Under the pieces are notes generated by a model. The model made no database searches. It worked only from the letters and a program-made list of their open reading frames with translations, and was not told the DNA's origin. Shown here piece after piece: positions 7,928-18,721 of a DNA stretch of 64,000 bases. Where the stretch lies: the NCBI RefSeq assembly GCF_017815135.1, contig NZ_JAGJCF010000024.1:1-64000 (forward strand). Direction: 5' to 3'. This DNA comes from Jiella mangrovi (GTDB taxonomy: Bacteria; Pseudomonadota; Alphaproteobacteria; Rhizobiales; Rhizobiaceae). Position 1 is the first letter of the stretch, and each line of letters starts with the position of its first letter. The position numbers and the translations under genes are program-made.

Positions 7928-9066
7928 TTGGCCTCCCCGACACTGGCGCCGGCCGGCTCCTCGGTGCGGAAGCGGACCCATTGATAGGCCGCGCCGATGC
8001 CCGGCCGGAACATGTTTTCCAGGGCGCCGGCAAAGAGGATGACGAGCCCCTGGATGATGACGATCATGTCGCGCGAGATCGCCGGCATGTCGAAGGCGAG
8101 TTCCGCCCCGCCCTGATAGAGCATGCCGAAGAGGATCGCCGCAGGGACGATGCCGGCCGGGTGGCCGCGCCCCATCAGCGCGACGGCGATGCCGACGAAG
8201 CCGGCGCCTTGCGGGAAATCGATGGCGAGGCGGTACTGGTCGCCCATGACGGCGTTCAGCGCCATCATGCCGGCGAGCCCGCCGGAGATCATCATGGTGA
8301 CGACGATCAGCCGTGTCTCCGACATGCCGGCATAGCGCGCGGCGCGGGGCGAAAAGCCGAGCGTGCGGATTTCGTAGCCGAGCTTGGTGCGCCAGATCAG
8401 CAGCCAGATCAAAAAGGCGGCGGCGAGCGCGACGAAGATCGAGACGTTGAGCGGCGCGCCGCCGAGATTGAAGCCGAAGAGCTCGAACAGGCCCCTCAGC
8501 TTCGGCAGCTGGCCGCCGACATCGAAGGTGCGGGTCTCGGGGGCCATCGAGCCGACCGGCTTCAGGACGCCGACGAGGAGATAGACCATCAGCGAGGCGG
8601 CGATGAAATTGAACATGATCGTCGTGATGACGATGTGGCTGCCGCGTCTGGCCTGGAGATAGGCGGGGATGAAGGCCCACAGCGCCCCGAAGGCAAAGGA
8701 CAGCGCGATCGCCAGGGGCAGATTCAGCCACCAGGGCAGGATCGCCCCGAGCGACAAGGCCACCGTCGCGACACCCAGCCCGCCGATATAGGCCTGCCCC
8801 TCGCCGCCGATGTTGAACAGCCCGCCATGAAAGGCGACGGCGACGGCAAGCCCGGTGAAGATGAAGTTGGTCGCGTAATAGAGGGTGAAGCCGAAGCCCT
8901 CCGCATAGCCGAAGGCTCCGCGCAGCATCAGGACGGCCGCCTGAAGCGGGCTTTCGCCGACGGCAAGGACGACCAGGCCGGCGACGAGAAAGGCGACGAC
9001 GAGATTGACCAGCGGGATCAGGCCGTAGTCGATCCAGCGCGGGAGTTTGGCATAGGGACGGCTCAT
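7924..9066 (-). CDS. Nucleoside ABC transporter permease, first subunit
   Basis: The 380-residue partner permease. The N-terminal segment (about 15-38) is hydrophobic, followed by a loop and ATNFIFTGLAVAVAFHGGLFNIGGEGQAYIGG, the conserved cytoplasmic coupling region of this family. At least eight membrane segments follow. With the adjacent permease it would form the membrane channel, driven by the two-domain ATPase encoded at 10658-12190. The upstream DNA is a 1.17-kb repeat cluster, so this gene and those after it may depend on a promoter inside or beyond that cluster. Confidence 0.92.
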   Translation of the reverse strand: MSRPYAKLPRWIDYGLIPLVNLVVAFLVAGLVVLAVGESPLQAAVLMLRGAFGYAEGFGFTLYYATNFIFTGLAVAVAFHGGLFNIGGEGQAYIGGLGVATVALSLGAILPWWLNLPLAIALSFAFGALWAFIPAYLQARRGSHIVITTIMFNFIAASLMVYLLVGVLKPVGSMAPETRTFDVGGQLPKLRGLFELFGFNLGGAPLNVSIFVALAAAFLIWLLIWRTKLGYEIRTLGFSPRAARYAGMSETRLIVVTMMISGGLAGMMALNAVMGDQYRLAIDFPQGAGFVGIAVALMGRGHPAGIVPAAILFGMLYQGGAELAFDMPAISRDMIVIIQGLVILFAGALENMFRPGIGAAYQWVRFRTEEPAGASVGEAK

Positions 9067-9127
9067 GGGCGCGCCTGTCTCCGGATGGTGTTGCAGCGGC
9101 GCTGCAGGAAGTGGGGGAGCATCATCG

Positions 9128-9276
9128 CTTCGTCATCCCGGGCTTGACCCGGGACCCATTCCAAGTCGTCGGAACGGCTGTGCCGATACCTCGACGCGTG
9201 ATCTCATTGTTCGGCGACGAAAGGGCTCGCTCAACTTGGAGGAATGGATCCCGGCTCGGGGGCCGGGATGACGAAG
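9128..9276. repeat. Inverted-repeat element bounded by CTTCGTCATCCCGG
   Basis: The left end CTTCGTCATCCCGGG continues through a local palindrome (CCCGGGcttgaCCCGGG) into CCCATTCC. The right end is the imperfect inverse: GGAATGGATCCCGG, then GGCCGGGATGACGAAG. The total length is 149 bases. It shares its terminal CTTCGTCAT with the two 136-bp elements nearby, so they look like one superfamily. Confidence 0.75.
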
Positions 9277-9328
9277 CTTCGATGGCGGCGCGGAGTCGCC
9301 TCCTCCAGAGGGAGCGGCGGCTCCGATA

Positions 9329-9372
9329 CCCCCCTCTGTCCTGCCGGACATCTCCCCCACAAGGGGGGAGAT
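9329..9372 (-). repeat. 44-bp two-hairpin palindromic element, copy C
   Basis: Same element as at 4713-4756. On the minus strand the small hairpin is GTCC-GGCA-GGAC. It faces copy D across 104 bases, with the ATCTCCCCC ends pointing inward, as in the other pairs. Confidence 0.9.
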
Positions 9373-9476
9373 CGATCTCGGCCCGGCGTCGCGACTTTCC
9401 TGCAACTTCGCTGAGAACTTGCATCTGCGCCCGAGCACGGCCAGAAATCGGGAAGCGGAGCGATCGATGCCGCGTG

Positions 9477-9520
9477 ATCTCCCCCCTCGTGGGGGAGATG
9501 CCCGGCAGGGCAGAGGGGGG
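9477..9520 (+). repeat. 44-bp two-hairpin palindromic element, copy D
   Basis: Inverse partner of copy C. The small hairpin is GCCC-GGCA-GGGC, a third stem sequence that still pairs around the same GGCA loop. The loop of the first hairpin is CTCGT rather than CTTGT. Confidence 0.9.
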
Positions 9521-9647
9521 CGCGACGGCCGCGGCGGGCCTTCATTGCCGGACATGACCCGGCGACACAGCCTTATATCCGGGGCGCCTCGCCAGCGAGC
9601 AGATGTCGAAGGGCCACAACGGTGACGGGGAGCCGCGAAAGCCGAAG

Positions 9648-9783
9648 CTTCGTCATTCTCGGGCCCCGTCCCGAGAATCCAGCGATCGTAGGACGTTATG
9701 CGCGTCGGTTGCAGAGAGGCCAAGCGGCCGACGTCGCGGCCGCCGCCCCTGGATTCTCGGGACGGGGCCCGAGAATGACGAAG
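9648..9783. repeat. 136-bp element with perfect 35-bp terminal inverted repeats, copy 1
   Basis: The left arm (9648-9682) and right arm (9749-9783) are exact inverse complements over 35 bases, beginning CTTCGTCATTCTCGGG. Each arm contains its own palindrome TTCTCGGG-N6-CCCGAGAA. The 66-base core has no open frame of note. The structure resembles a small non-autonomous (MITE-like) element; no transposase gene is present in the window. Confidence 0.85.
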
Positions 9784-10007
9784 CGTTCGGGTAGGCGCCT
9801 CTGCTACCCGCCCTTGTAGCGGTGTCCGAAAGAGGGGAGGAGACGCGCAGGTCGTCCCAGCAGCCCGGCAGGGCAGAGGGACGCGGGCCTGTCGCGGCGA
9901 GCCTTCGCCGAATTTGGTCCGGCAACGCTGCCTGATATCGAAAGGCGCTCGTCTGCGAGCAGACACCAACTGACCTCTTCGTTGACGGGCGGCGGCGAAC
10001 GGCAAAA

Positions 10008-10143
10008 CTTCGTCATTCTCGGGCCCCGTCCCGAGAATCCAGCGATCGTAGGACGCCATGCGCGTCGGTTGCCGAGAGGCGAAGCGGCTCACGTCGCGGC
10101 CGCCGCCCCTGGATTCTCGGGACGGGGCCCGAGAATGACGAGG
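10008..10143. repeat. 136-bp element with terminal inverted repeats, copy 2
   Basis: Direct repeat of the element at 9648-9783, offset by 360 bases. The arms are again 35 bases with one mismatch at the outer end, and the core differs from copy 1 at about six of 66 positions by my reading. Flanking bases on both sides are also similar to those of copy 1, which points to duplication of a larger segment rather than two independent insertions. Confidence 0.85.
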
Positions 10144-10235
10144 CGTTGAGGTCGGCGCCTCGGCTTGCCGCCGCCTGGCGCTTCGAACGTCGTTCGAATG
10201 CGGCCGTCTCGAAAAGAGTGCGTTTGCCGAGACGC

Positions 10236-10657
10236 TCATGTCAGATCGACCCGGCCGTCGCCATCCATCCGCCAGAAGGGATTGTGCGCCACCTCCCACA
10301 GATGGCCGTCGGGGTCGCGAAAATTGCCGGAATGGCCACCCCAGAAGGCCTTCTGCGGCGGCTTGACGGGATCGGCGCCGGCTTCGATCGCGCGGGCGTA
10401 AAAGGCGTCGACGGCGGCAGGGCTTTCGAAATTCACCGCCAGGGCCATCGAGCCGGACCCCGACGGCAGGTCGCCCTCGCCACCGTCGGCGATCATGTCA
10501 TCGCGGTTCCACAGGGACAGGACGATACCGTCGCCGAGCATGAAGGCCGTGCGCTCGAAGCTGTCCTTCGATCTTGCCCAGCCGAGTGCCTCGTAGAATG
10601 CGACCGATCGCGCGACGTCTTCAACGCCGAGCGTCACGAGGGTGATGCGCGCGGGGT

Positions 10658-10661
<4 letters not shown>
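10236..10661 (-). CDS. VOC (glyoxalase-fold) family protein
   Basis: A 141-residue vicinal-oxygen-chelate protein. It opens with a typical strand-helix (ITLVTLGVEDVARSVAFYEALGW) and ends with NFRDPDGHLWEVAHNP, in which the glutamate is the usual metal ligand. The substrate is unknown. Its ATG overlaps the stop of the ABC ATPase gene by four bases (ATGA), so it is translationally coupled to the nucleoside importer, although a glyoxalase-type step has no obvious place in nucleoside salvage. Confidence 0.85.
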
Positions 10662-12190
<1,529 letters not shown>

Positions 12191-12290
12191 ATGGGTCAGG
12201 ACTTCTATCGTTGTTTGAGGAGATTAATCAGCGACACGTGTGAAGGCCAGAGGCAAACTGCTGCAATCCAAGGAGAGATCGGAACCCGTG

Positions 12291-12755
12291 ATGCCCTCCG
12301 CCGACAATGCCGTTTCAAATCAGCGCCGGCCAGAGCCCGCCAGACGCGCGACCTTTCCGCTGTTCAGGCCCCTGGCGACGCGATGGGCGGACAACGACAT
12401 CTACGGCCACATGAACAATGTCGTGCATTATTCGCTCTTCGACACGGCGGTGAACGGATGGCTCATCGAGGCCGGCCTGCTCGATCTTGAAGCTGGCGAA
12501 GAAATCGGACTCGTGGTCGAGACCGGTTGCCGTTACCATGGCGAACTTGCCTTTCCGGACGAGGTGACGGCGGGGATCGGTATCAGCCGGCTCGGCCGGT
12601 CGTCGGTGCGCTACGAGATCGCTCTGTTTCGCGGCGATGCCGAGGAAGCGGCGGCCGAGGGCTTCTTCGTCCACGTCAATGTCGACCGCAAGACGCGGCG
12701 GCCGGTGGCGATCGGCGAGGCCAGAAGGCGGAAATTCGAGGAGATACTTCTATGA
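12291..12755 (+). CDS. Acyl-CoA thioesterase, 4HBT hot-dog family
   Basis: A 154-residue single hot-dog domain protein. RWADNDIYGHMNNVVHYSLFD at about 31-51 is the 4-hydroxybenzoyl-CoA thioesterase active-site motif, with D34 as the likely catalytic residue. The acyl substrate cannot be told. The ATG at 12291 has AAGGAGAG about 13 bases upstream; a GTG immediately before it (12288) is an alternative. The stop overlaps the slyX start by ATGA. Confidence 0.85.
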   Translation: MPSADNAVSNQRRPEPARRATFPLFRPLATRWADNDIYGHMNNVVHYSLFDTAVNGWLIEAGLLDLEAGEEIGLVVETGCRYHGELAFPDEVTAGIGISRLGRSSVRYEIALFRGDAEEAAAEGFFVHVNVDRKTRRPVAIGEARRRKFEEILL

Positions 12756-12973
12756 GCGAGCCAAACGACTCCGCCGGGCCGCGGATCGAGGATCTCGAGG
12801 TCATGGTGGCCCATCAGGCCCGAACCATCGAGGAGCTGTCGGAAGAGCTGACGAGGGCCTTCCGGATGATCGAACGGCTGCAGCATCTGACCCAGGCGCT
12901 GGGCGAACGGCTCGGCGCCGTCGAGGACGTCGCGATTCCAAAGCCGCAGCAGCAGAAACCTCCGCATTATTGA
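12752..12973 (+). CDS. slyX: SlyX family protein
   Basis: A 73-residue predicted coiled-coil protein. The heptad-like stretch IEDLEVMVAHQARTIEELS and the proline-rich tail ending PPHY are characteristic of SlyX. The function of the family is not established. It overlaps the thioesterase stop by four bases, so the two form a two-gene operon. Confidence 0.88.
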   Translation: MSEPNDSAGPRIEDLEVMVAHQARTIEELSEELTRAFRMIERLQHLTQALGERLGAVEDVAIPKPQQQKPPHY

Positions 12974-13014
12974 GGCGGAGGCCCGGCCGGGCCGGGCAGG
13001 CGGGTCGCGTTCGT

Positions 13015-13548
13015 CTATTCGTAAAGCGTCAGCGCGCCGTTCTCGACAGAATAGCTCTTGAGGCGCTTGAGAAAGCTCATGCCGAGCAGCGTCTGGGGCA
13101 GCGCGGCATCCCGGATCACCATGGCGTCCACGTCGCGCACCGAGACCGTCCCGATGGCGATCTCGCCGATCCTGGCACGGGCAGCCATGGCGACGCCGTT
13201 CGCCGTGTGTACGGGATAAACGAAGTCGCCGGCCGACAGGGTGATGCCGAGACGGCGGGCGGTGTTCTCGTCGAGCGCGACGGCACTGGCGCCGGTATCG
13301 ACGAGGACCGGGATGGATCGCCCGTTCATCACGGCATCCGTCCGGAAATGCCCGGCGCGGTCGCCGGCGATGCGGCTCTGCCGGGCGAGCCGGCGGTTTG
13401 CCGGTGCGGCGGCCTCCACCGTTCTTGGATGCGCATCGAGGCTTTCCGGCTGGCCGGAGAGGATCCTCGCCTCATAACGCTCGAAGAGCGACGGTGCTGC
13501 GAGCGCCGCCACGGATGCGATGAGGAGGAGGATCAGATGGTTGTTCAT
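13015..13548 (-). CDS. Retropepsin-like aspartic protease (clan AA, TIGR02281 type)
   Basis: A 177-residue protein with an N-terminal hydrophobic segment at 3-20 that should anchor it in the inner membrane with the protease domain in the periplasm. The catalytic motif is VLVDTGASAVAL at 81-92, the DTG triad of single-domain aspartic proteases; DTV-like flap residues follow in YPVHTANGVA, and the C-terminal LLGMSFLKRL is the conserved end strand. One domain per chain means it must dimerise to be active. Substrates are unknown. The start is the ATG at 13546-13548. Confidence 0.88.
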   Translation of the reverse strand: MNNHLILLLIASVAALAAPSLFERYEARILSGQPESLDAHPRTVEAAAPANRRLARQSRIAGDRAGHFRTDAVMNGRSIPVLVDTGASAVALDENTARRLGITLSAGDFVYPVHTANGVAMAARARIGEIAIGTVSVRDVDAMVIRDAALPQTLLGMSFLKRLKSYSVENGALTLYE

Positions 13549-13800
13549 CGTGCCGCGATGCGCCTCTCGTCGCCACCTTTCTGGCGATAGGGCCCTCAAC
13601 CTAGCTTGCGATGGGTTGAGGTGGCGTAAAGGCGGCCGTGAGAATGCGCCGGGTCGGTCTGTGACATGGCCGCCAGGGCCGCGAGGACAGGCCAGATCGC
13701 GCCGGCAGCCGAAGCCTCGCCCTGTCCGGCCGCTGCCGTTGCTTTGCCTTCTCGCCTCTCCGGCGCTATGCAACGAGGCTGGTCGATGGGGGAGGAAACA

Positions 13801-15426
13801 TTGGCTGACACTGAAAGCTCTCAGACCTTCGACTACGTCATCGCGGGGGCGGGCTCGGCCGGCTGCGTGCTTGCCAATCGCCTGTCCGCCAATCCGAAGA
13901 ATCGCGTGCTTCTGCTCGAAGGCGGCGGCAAGGACGACTGGATCTGGTTTCACATTCCGGTCGGCTATCTGTTCGCCATCGGCAATCCGCGCGCCGACTG
14001 GATGTTTCGCACCGCCGAGGAAAAGGGCCTTAACGGCCGCTCGCTCGCCTATCCGCGCGGCAAGACGCTGGGTGGCTCCTCGGCCATCAATGCGATGATC
14101 TACATGCGCGGCCAGGCCGCCGACTACGATCACTGGCGCCAATTGGGGCTAATGGGCTGGGGCTGGGACGACGTCTTGCCGGTGTTCAAGCGGGTCGAGG
14201 ATCACGCGGAGGGGGCGAGCGAGTTCCATGGCGCCGGCGGCGAATGGCGGGTCGAGCATCCGCGCGTGAAGTGGGAAATCCTCGACCGGATCCGCGAGGC
14301 GGCGGAAGAGGCTGGCGTGCCGCAGATCCCGGATTTCAACATGGGCGACAACACCGGCTCGTCCTATTTTCAGGTCAACCAGAAGAGCGGAAGGCGCTGG
14401 AGCGCGGCGCGGGGCTTCCTCACCCCGGTGATGGGACGCAGGAATCTCACGGTCGAGACGGGCGTCTCTGTCGACAGGGTGGAGGTGAAGGACGGCCGCG
14501 TCGCCGCCGTCGTCTATCTGAAGGACGGCGAGACCCGCCGGGCCTTCATACGCGGCGAGGCGGTTTTGTCGGCCGGCTCGGTCGGCTCGCCTTTGATCCT
14601 CGAGCGCTCCGGCATCGGCGACGGCGCGCGCCTCGCCGCCCATGGCATCGACGTCGTCCAGCATCTGCCGGGCGTCGGCGAAAACCTGCAGGACCATCTG
14701 CAGATTCGCCCGATCTACAAGGTGAACGGCATCAAGACGCTGAACACCGAATACTGGAACCTCCTCAGCCGCGCGATGATGGGGGTGAACTACGCGCTGT
14801 TCCGCAAGGGGCCGCTGACCATGGCGCCGAGCCAGGTCGGCGCCTTCGTGAAATCCTCGCCCGAATACGAGACCGCCAATCTGGAGTTCCACTTCCAGCC
14901 ACTGTCGCTCGACGACTGGGGCCATGGCCTGCATCGCTTCGCCGCCTTCACCGCCAGCGTTTGCAACCTGCGCCCGACGAGCCGCGGATCGGTTCATCTC
15001 TCGGGTCCGCTGCCCGAGGATCAGCCCGACATCCGCCCGAACTATCTGACGACCGAGGCCGACAGGCGCGTCGCCGTCGATTCCTTGAAATGGGCGCGCA
15101 AGATCGTCTTCGAAAAGCCGCTGGAGCCTTACCGGCCGGAGGAATACAAGCCCGGCGCCCATGTCGCCTCGGAAGAGGAAATGCTGGTTGCGGCCGGCGA
15201 TCTCGGCACGACGATCTTTCATCCGGTCGGCACCGCGAAGATGGGGACGGACGACGACATGATGGCCGTCCTCGACGGCAGGCTGCGGGTGCGCGGGATC
15301 GCTGGGCTGCGGGTGATCGACGCTTCGGTGATGCCCACGATCACCTCCGGCAACACCAACTCGCCGACCATCATGATCGCCGACAAGGGCGCCGAGATGA
15401 TGCTCGAGGATGTCAAATCGCGGTAA
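13801..15426 (+). CDS. GMC family FAD-dependent oxidoreductase (choline/alcohol dehydrogenase-like)
   Basis: A 541-residue flavoprotein. GAGSAGC at 16-22 is the FAD-binding loop, followed by LLLEGGG, GGSSAINAMIYMRG (GMC signature 1), GSPLILERSGIG (signature 2), and the C-terminal FHPVGTAKMG with the catalytic histidine and GNTNSPTIMIADKGA. The substrate is probably an alcohol; choline cannot be asserted. I place the start at a TTG (13801) because GGGGGAGGAAACA lies directly before it at ideal spacing. The upstream ATG at 13786 overlaps that ribosome-binding site. Confidence 0.9.
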   Translation: MADTESSQTFDYVIAGAGSAGCVLANRLSANPKNRVLLLEGGGKDDWIWFHIPVGYLFAIGNPRADWMFRTAEEKGLNGRSLAYPRGKTLGGSSAINAMIYMRGQAADYDHWRQLGLMGWGWDDVLPVFKRVEDHAEGASEFHGAGGEWRVEHPRVKWEILDRIREAAEEAGVPQIPDFNMGDNTGSSYFQVNQKSGRRWSAARGFLTPVMGRRNLTVETGVSVDRVEVKDGRVAAVVYLKDGETRRAFIRGEAVLSAGSVGSPLILERSGIGDGARLAAHGIDVVQHLPGVGENLQDHLQIRPIYKVNGIKTLNTEYWNLLSRAMMGVNYALFRKGPLTMAPSQVGAFVKSSPEYETANLEFHFQPLSLDDWGHGLHRFAAFTASVCNLRPTSRGSVHLSGPLPEDQPDIRPNYLTTEADRRVAVDSLKWARKIVFEKPLEPYRPEEYKPGAHVASEEEMLVAAGDLGTTIFHPVGTAKMGTDDDMMAVLDGRLRVRGIAGLRVIDASVMPTITSGNTNSPTIMIADKGAEMMLEDVKSR

Positions 15427-15544
15427 GGCGAGCTCCGGCGAGCCCCGGAGCCGGCTTCGGACAAGCATCATCTGGTTTCTGGCAGGCAACGACCTGCCGG
15501 CGGATGTCTGTGCGTGGCGGGGATGATCGAACGCGGAGAACCGA

Positions 15545-17293
15545 ATGCCCGCAGCCGCTTTGTCGCCGGATCTCGCGATCCGCAAGGTGAAGAGCTTCGT
15601 GAAGAAGGGCGAGGTTCAAAAGGCCCTCGTCCTCTGCAATCAGGTTCTCGAGCGCTATCCGGGCAATCGCCGCATCGTCGATGAGGTCGAGGCGATCGGC
15701 AAACGCGCGGGAAGCGTCGGCGAGAACGCGGTTTTCCTGCAGGCCGAGATCGTCAAGCTCGCCTCCCACTACCATGCCGGCCGATATGGCGAAGTCATCC
15801 GTCATGGCCATGTGCTTCTGGCATCGGCGCCGTCGGCTGCCCTCGTCCACAATCTCGTCGGCTCAGCCCATCAGGCGCTTGGAGACCTGGAAGAGGCGGC
15901 GAAGTCCTATCATGCGGCGCTGCAGATCAAGCCGGACTATGCCGAGGTTGTCCGCAGCCTCGGCGAGGTGGTGCTCAAGCTCGGCCGGTATGGCGAAGCG
16001 CTGCCACTCCTCGACCGGGCGATAGCGCTCCGCGGCGGCGAGGCCGAGACCCTGACATGGCGCGGTGACGCGCTCGCCGGCCTTGGCCGCGACGACGAGG
16101 CATTCGCCGCCTACGAACTGGCGCTCCGCCGCGATCCCGAACACGCCACGGCCTGGAACGGCAGGGCCCTTTGCCTCGAACGCTTCGGCCGGATCGAAGA
16201 GGCCGTGGCGAGCCTCAGGCGCGCCCTCGACATCATTCCCGACTACATCGCCGCGCGCCTCAATCTCGGCCGTGTGCAGACCTTTTCCAGCGGCGACTTC
16301 GATTTGCAGCAGATGGAGGTCTGGTGGAACGGTGCGGATCTGTCACGCGACAACCGGATCATCCTCGGCTTTGCCCTCGGCAAGGCCTATGACGACATCG
16401 GCGAGACGGCCAAGGCATTTCCGGTGTTTGCCGAAGCCAACCGATTGCGGCGGGAGGCGATCGGTTACGACATCTCCATCCATGAACGCCTCGTCGCCTC
16501 GATTGTCGCGCTGCAGCGCCAGCGGCTCTGCGACAGTGCAAAATGGTTCGTCCCGCACGATACGCTCGCCCGCAGGCCGATCTTCATCATCGGCATGCCC
16601 CGCTCGGGCACCAGCCTTGCCGAGCAGATCCTCGCCAGTCACTCGGGGGTCTTCGGCGCCGGTGAAACCTCGGCGGTGGAAAGGGCGGTGAAGCCTGTCT
16701 TCGCGCAGCTCGCCTCGGGCGACGTCGAGACCCGCAGACGGGGGCTGCGCGCCATTCGCGATCGCTACAACGGCTTCCTTGCCGGCCTCAACACCGATGC
16801 CCCGTTCGTCACCGACAAGATGCCGATCAATTTCCTATGGGCCGGGGCGATCCGGGCGGCGTTTCCCGAGGCCATTCTCATTCACACGGCGCGCGATGCG
16901 GCAGCCGTCTGCTTTTCCAATTTCAAGCACAATTTTTCCGACGACGGGCTGGGGTTCTGTCTCGATCTGAGGGATGTCGCGCGGTTTCATCGCCTGCACG
17001 ACGCGCTCATGAGCTTCTGGCACGAGACGATGCCCGGCGCGATCTATCCGCTCGACTACGAGGCTCTGACCGAGAACCAGGAAGACGAGACGCGGGCGCT
17101 GCTCGCCCATTGCGGGCTGGAATTCGAAGACGCGTGTCTGGAATTTCACGCAACGAGCCGCGTCGTGCGCACGGCGAGCGCAAGGCAGGTGCGCCAGAAG
17201 ATGTATCAGGGAAGCTCCAAGGCCTGGCGCGCCTACGAGGCTGATCTCGCGCCGATGCTGGAGATCCTCGCCGCACCGATGCCGCGGCTCTGA
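15545..17293 (+). CDS. TPR repeat protein with C-terminal sulfotransferase domain
   Basis: A 582-residue protein in two parts. Residues about 65-245 hold five or so tetratricopeptide repeats (for example VHNLVGSAHQALGDLEEAAKSYHAAL). Residues about 343-570 form a sulfotransferase domain that opens with IFIIGMPRSGTSLAEQIL, the loop that binds the 5'-phosphosulfate of PAPS, and includes TDKMPINF. It would transfer sulfate from PAPS to an unknown acceptor, with the TPRs probably choosing the partner. No signal peptide is visible. It lies 118 bases after the GMC gene on the same strand. Confidence 0.88.
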   Translation: MPAAALSPDLAIRKVKSFVKKGEVQKALVLCNQVLERYPGNRRIVDEVEAIGKRAGSVGENAVFLQAEIVKLASHYHAGRYGEVIRHGHVLLASAPSAALVHNLVGSAHQALGDLEEAAKSYHAALQIKPDYAEVVRSLGEVVLKLGRYGEALPLLDRAIALRGGEAETLTWRGDALAGLGRDDEAFAAYELALRRDPEHATAWNGRALCLERFGRIEEAVASLRRALDIIPDYIAARLNLGRVQTFSSGDFDLQQMEVWWNGADLSRDNRIILGFALGKAYDDIGETAKAFPVFAEANRLRREAIGYDISIHERLVASIVALQRQRLCDSAKWFVPHDTLARRPIFIIGMPRSGTSLAEQILASHSGVFGAGETSAVERAVKPVFAQLASGDVETRRRGLRAIRDRYNGFLAGLNTDAPFVTDKMPINFLWAGAIRAAFPEAILIHTARDAAAVCFSNFKHNFSDDGLGFCLDLRDVARFHRLHDALMSFWHETMPGAIYPLDYEALTENQEDETRALLAHCGLEFEDACLEFHATSRVVRTASARQVRQKMYQGSSKAWRAYEADLAPMLEILAAPMPRL

Positions 17294-17300
17294 TCGCCGT

Positions 17301-18518
17301 TCACCCGGCCGCCACCGCGCGATCGGCCCTGGCCATCATGCCGGACAGGGCGAAGACGACGGAAAGCAGCGCCGCCATGCCGAGATAGACGGTCGCCAGA
17401 CCGATACGCTCGGCGAGAAAGCCGACGATCGACGGCGCCATCAGCCCGCCCGAATAGCCGATCGCCGTCGCAATCGAGATGCCGATGCCATCAGGCAGGC
17501 CCTTGACGTTTCCGGCGGCGGAAAAGGCGATCGGAACGATGTTGGCAAGGCCGACGCCGGCCAGCGCGAAGCCCGCAATGGCGATGACGACGTGTCCGGC
17601 AAGGCCGGCGACCAGCAGCCCGCAGGCCGCGACGAAGGCGAAGATCCGCACCGTCCTGACCGCGCCGAGACGGTTGCGGATATCGTCGCCGAGGAAGCGG
17701 AAGATCGCCATCATCGCGGAAAAGGCAGCGAGCGCGAAGCCGGAGGTCGCCGTGTCCGCGCCGAGCTCGCTCTTCAGATAGAGCGCGCTCCAGTCGATCG
17801 CGCCGCCCTCGGGCAGCATGGCGAGAAGCGCGAAGAGGCCGATGGCAAGGGCGCTGAAGAGACCGGCCGGACTGTAGGCGGGAGCCTTGGCGCCGGGGCC
17901 TGGCGGCGCGTCCTTGTCTCCCTCCGTTTCCTGAGCGCTATCTCGGTCGTCTCGAAGCGTCTTCATCACGAAGACGAAGCACAAGACTATGATGGCCGAG
18001 ACGGTACTTGCGTGCACCGCTGGCCCGAACGCCGCGATGATCGGGCCGCCGAAGCCTGCACCGACGAAGCCGCCGACGGACCAGAAGCCATGGCTCGAAG
18101 ACATGATGGCCCGATCCATGTGGCGTTCGAGGGTGATCGCGTTGGCGTTCATCGCCGCATCCATGCCGCCGAACATCGCCCCGAAGAAGAAGATCGCCGC
18201 AAATGCCGCGGAAAGGCTCGGCGCGAGGATCAGGGCGGGAAAGGCGAGGGCTGCGAGAAGATGCGTCACAAGCAAAGGCGGCCTCGAGCCCACACGGCCG
18301 ATGGCCCTCGCAATGAGCGGCATCGTCACGATGCCGCCGAGACCGAAGAAGACGATCAACAGTCCGATCGTCTGCTCGCTGATCTGAAGGCGCTCGGCAA
18401 TCACCGGCACCTCCGGTGCCCAGCTGCCGATCCCGAAGCCGTTGACGAAGAAGGCGAGGGCCACGGCCAGTCGGGCCTTGGGAAAGCGCTGGAGCCTTGT
18501 CTGGAAGGCGAGGGACAT
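17301..18518 (-). CDS. MFS transporter (YbjJ-like)
   Basis: A 405-residue major facilitator with 12 predicted membrane segments and a long polar loop in the middle (about residues 195-220, TLRDDRDSAQETEGDKDAPP). The pattern of segments and the motifs SWAPEVPVIAERLQ and MSSSHGFWSVGGFVGAG match the YbjJ/fucose-permease-like branch. The substrate is unknown. The start is the ATG at 18516-18518; 19 further codons upstream are open but arginine/proline rich and unlike the family. It ends convergently, seven bases from the sulfotransferase stop. Confidence 0.87.
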   Translation of the reverse strand: MSLAFQTRLQRFPKARLAVALAFFVNGFGIGSWAPEVPVIAERLQISEQTIGLLIVFFGLGGIVTMPLIARAIGRVGSRPPLLVTHLLAALAFPALILAPSLSAAFAAIFFFGAMFGGMDAAMNANAITLERHMDRAIMSSSHGFWSVGGFVGAGFGGPIIAAFGPAVHASTVSAIIVLCFVFVMKTLRDDRDSAQETEGDKDAPPGPGAKAPAYSPAGLFSALAIGLFALLAMLPEGGAIDWSALYLKSELGADTATSGFALAAFSAMMAIFRFLGDDIRNRLGAVRTVRIFAFVAACGLLVAGLAGHVVIAIAGFALAGVGLANIVPIAFSAAGNVKGLPDGIGISIATAIGYSGGLMAPSIVGFLAERIGLATVYLGMAALLSVVFALSGMMARADRAVAAG

Positions 18519-18721
18519 TCTGGCTCTTTCAGGCGAGTGATCTGTGAGGATGGGTGGCGCCGCAGGCCGCCGCAATTCGGGGTGGTCGCCGAGACGTTGG
18601 CGTCAGCGAGCAGAGGCTTCGGCGGGGATGACCCTGATCGCGAAGGCCCGCAGTGCGCCAGCTCCGCGCCCTCAATCGCGATTTCGGTCACGATCCGGCC
18701 GACACTTGCCGCGTCGGTGGA

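Larger units (their letters stand above)
9067..10235. other. 1.17-kb gene-free repeat cluster inside the nucleoside operon
   Basis: No convincing gene is present; open frames here are reads through repeats. The stretch contains a CTTCGTCA...TGACGAAG bounded element (9128-9276), two 44-bp palindromic elements in inverse orientation (9329-9372, 9477-9520), and two nearly identical 136-bp elements (9648-9783, 10008-10143). The segment from about 9500 to 9805 is imperfectly repeated at about 9864-10165, which makes a tandem duplication with a period of about 360 bases. Confidence 0.85.

Noticed and set aside
9648-10143. Possible CRISPR-like array
   Set aside because: There are only two direct copies of a 136-bp unit at a 360-base offset, with no short regular repeats or spacers and no cas genes.
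9067-10235. Open frames of 60-390 codons in the nucleoside operon gap
   Set aside because: They arise from reading through inverted repeats; the encoded peptides are repeat translations with no family resemblance.
13786-13800. ATG start for the GMC oxidoreductase
   Set aside because: The strong GGGGGAGGAAACA box overlaps this ATG and is ideally placed for the TTG at 13801, so the later codon is preferred.
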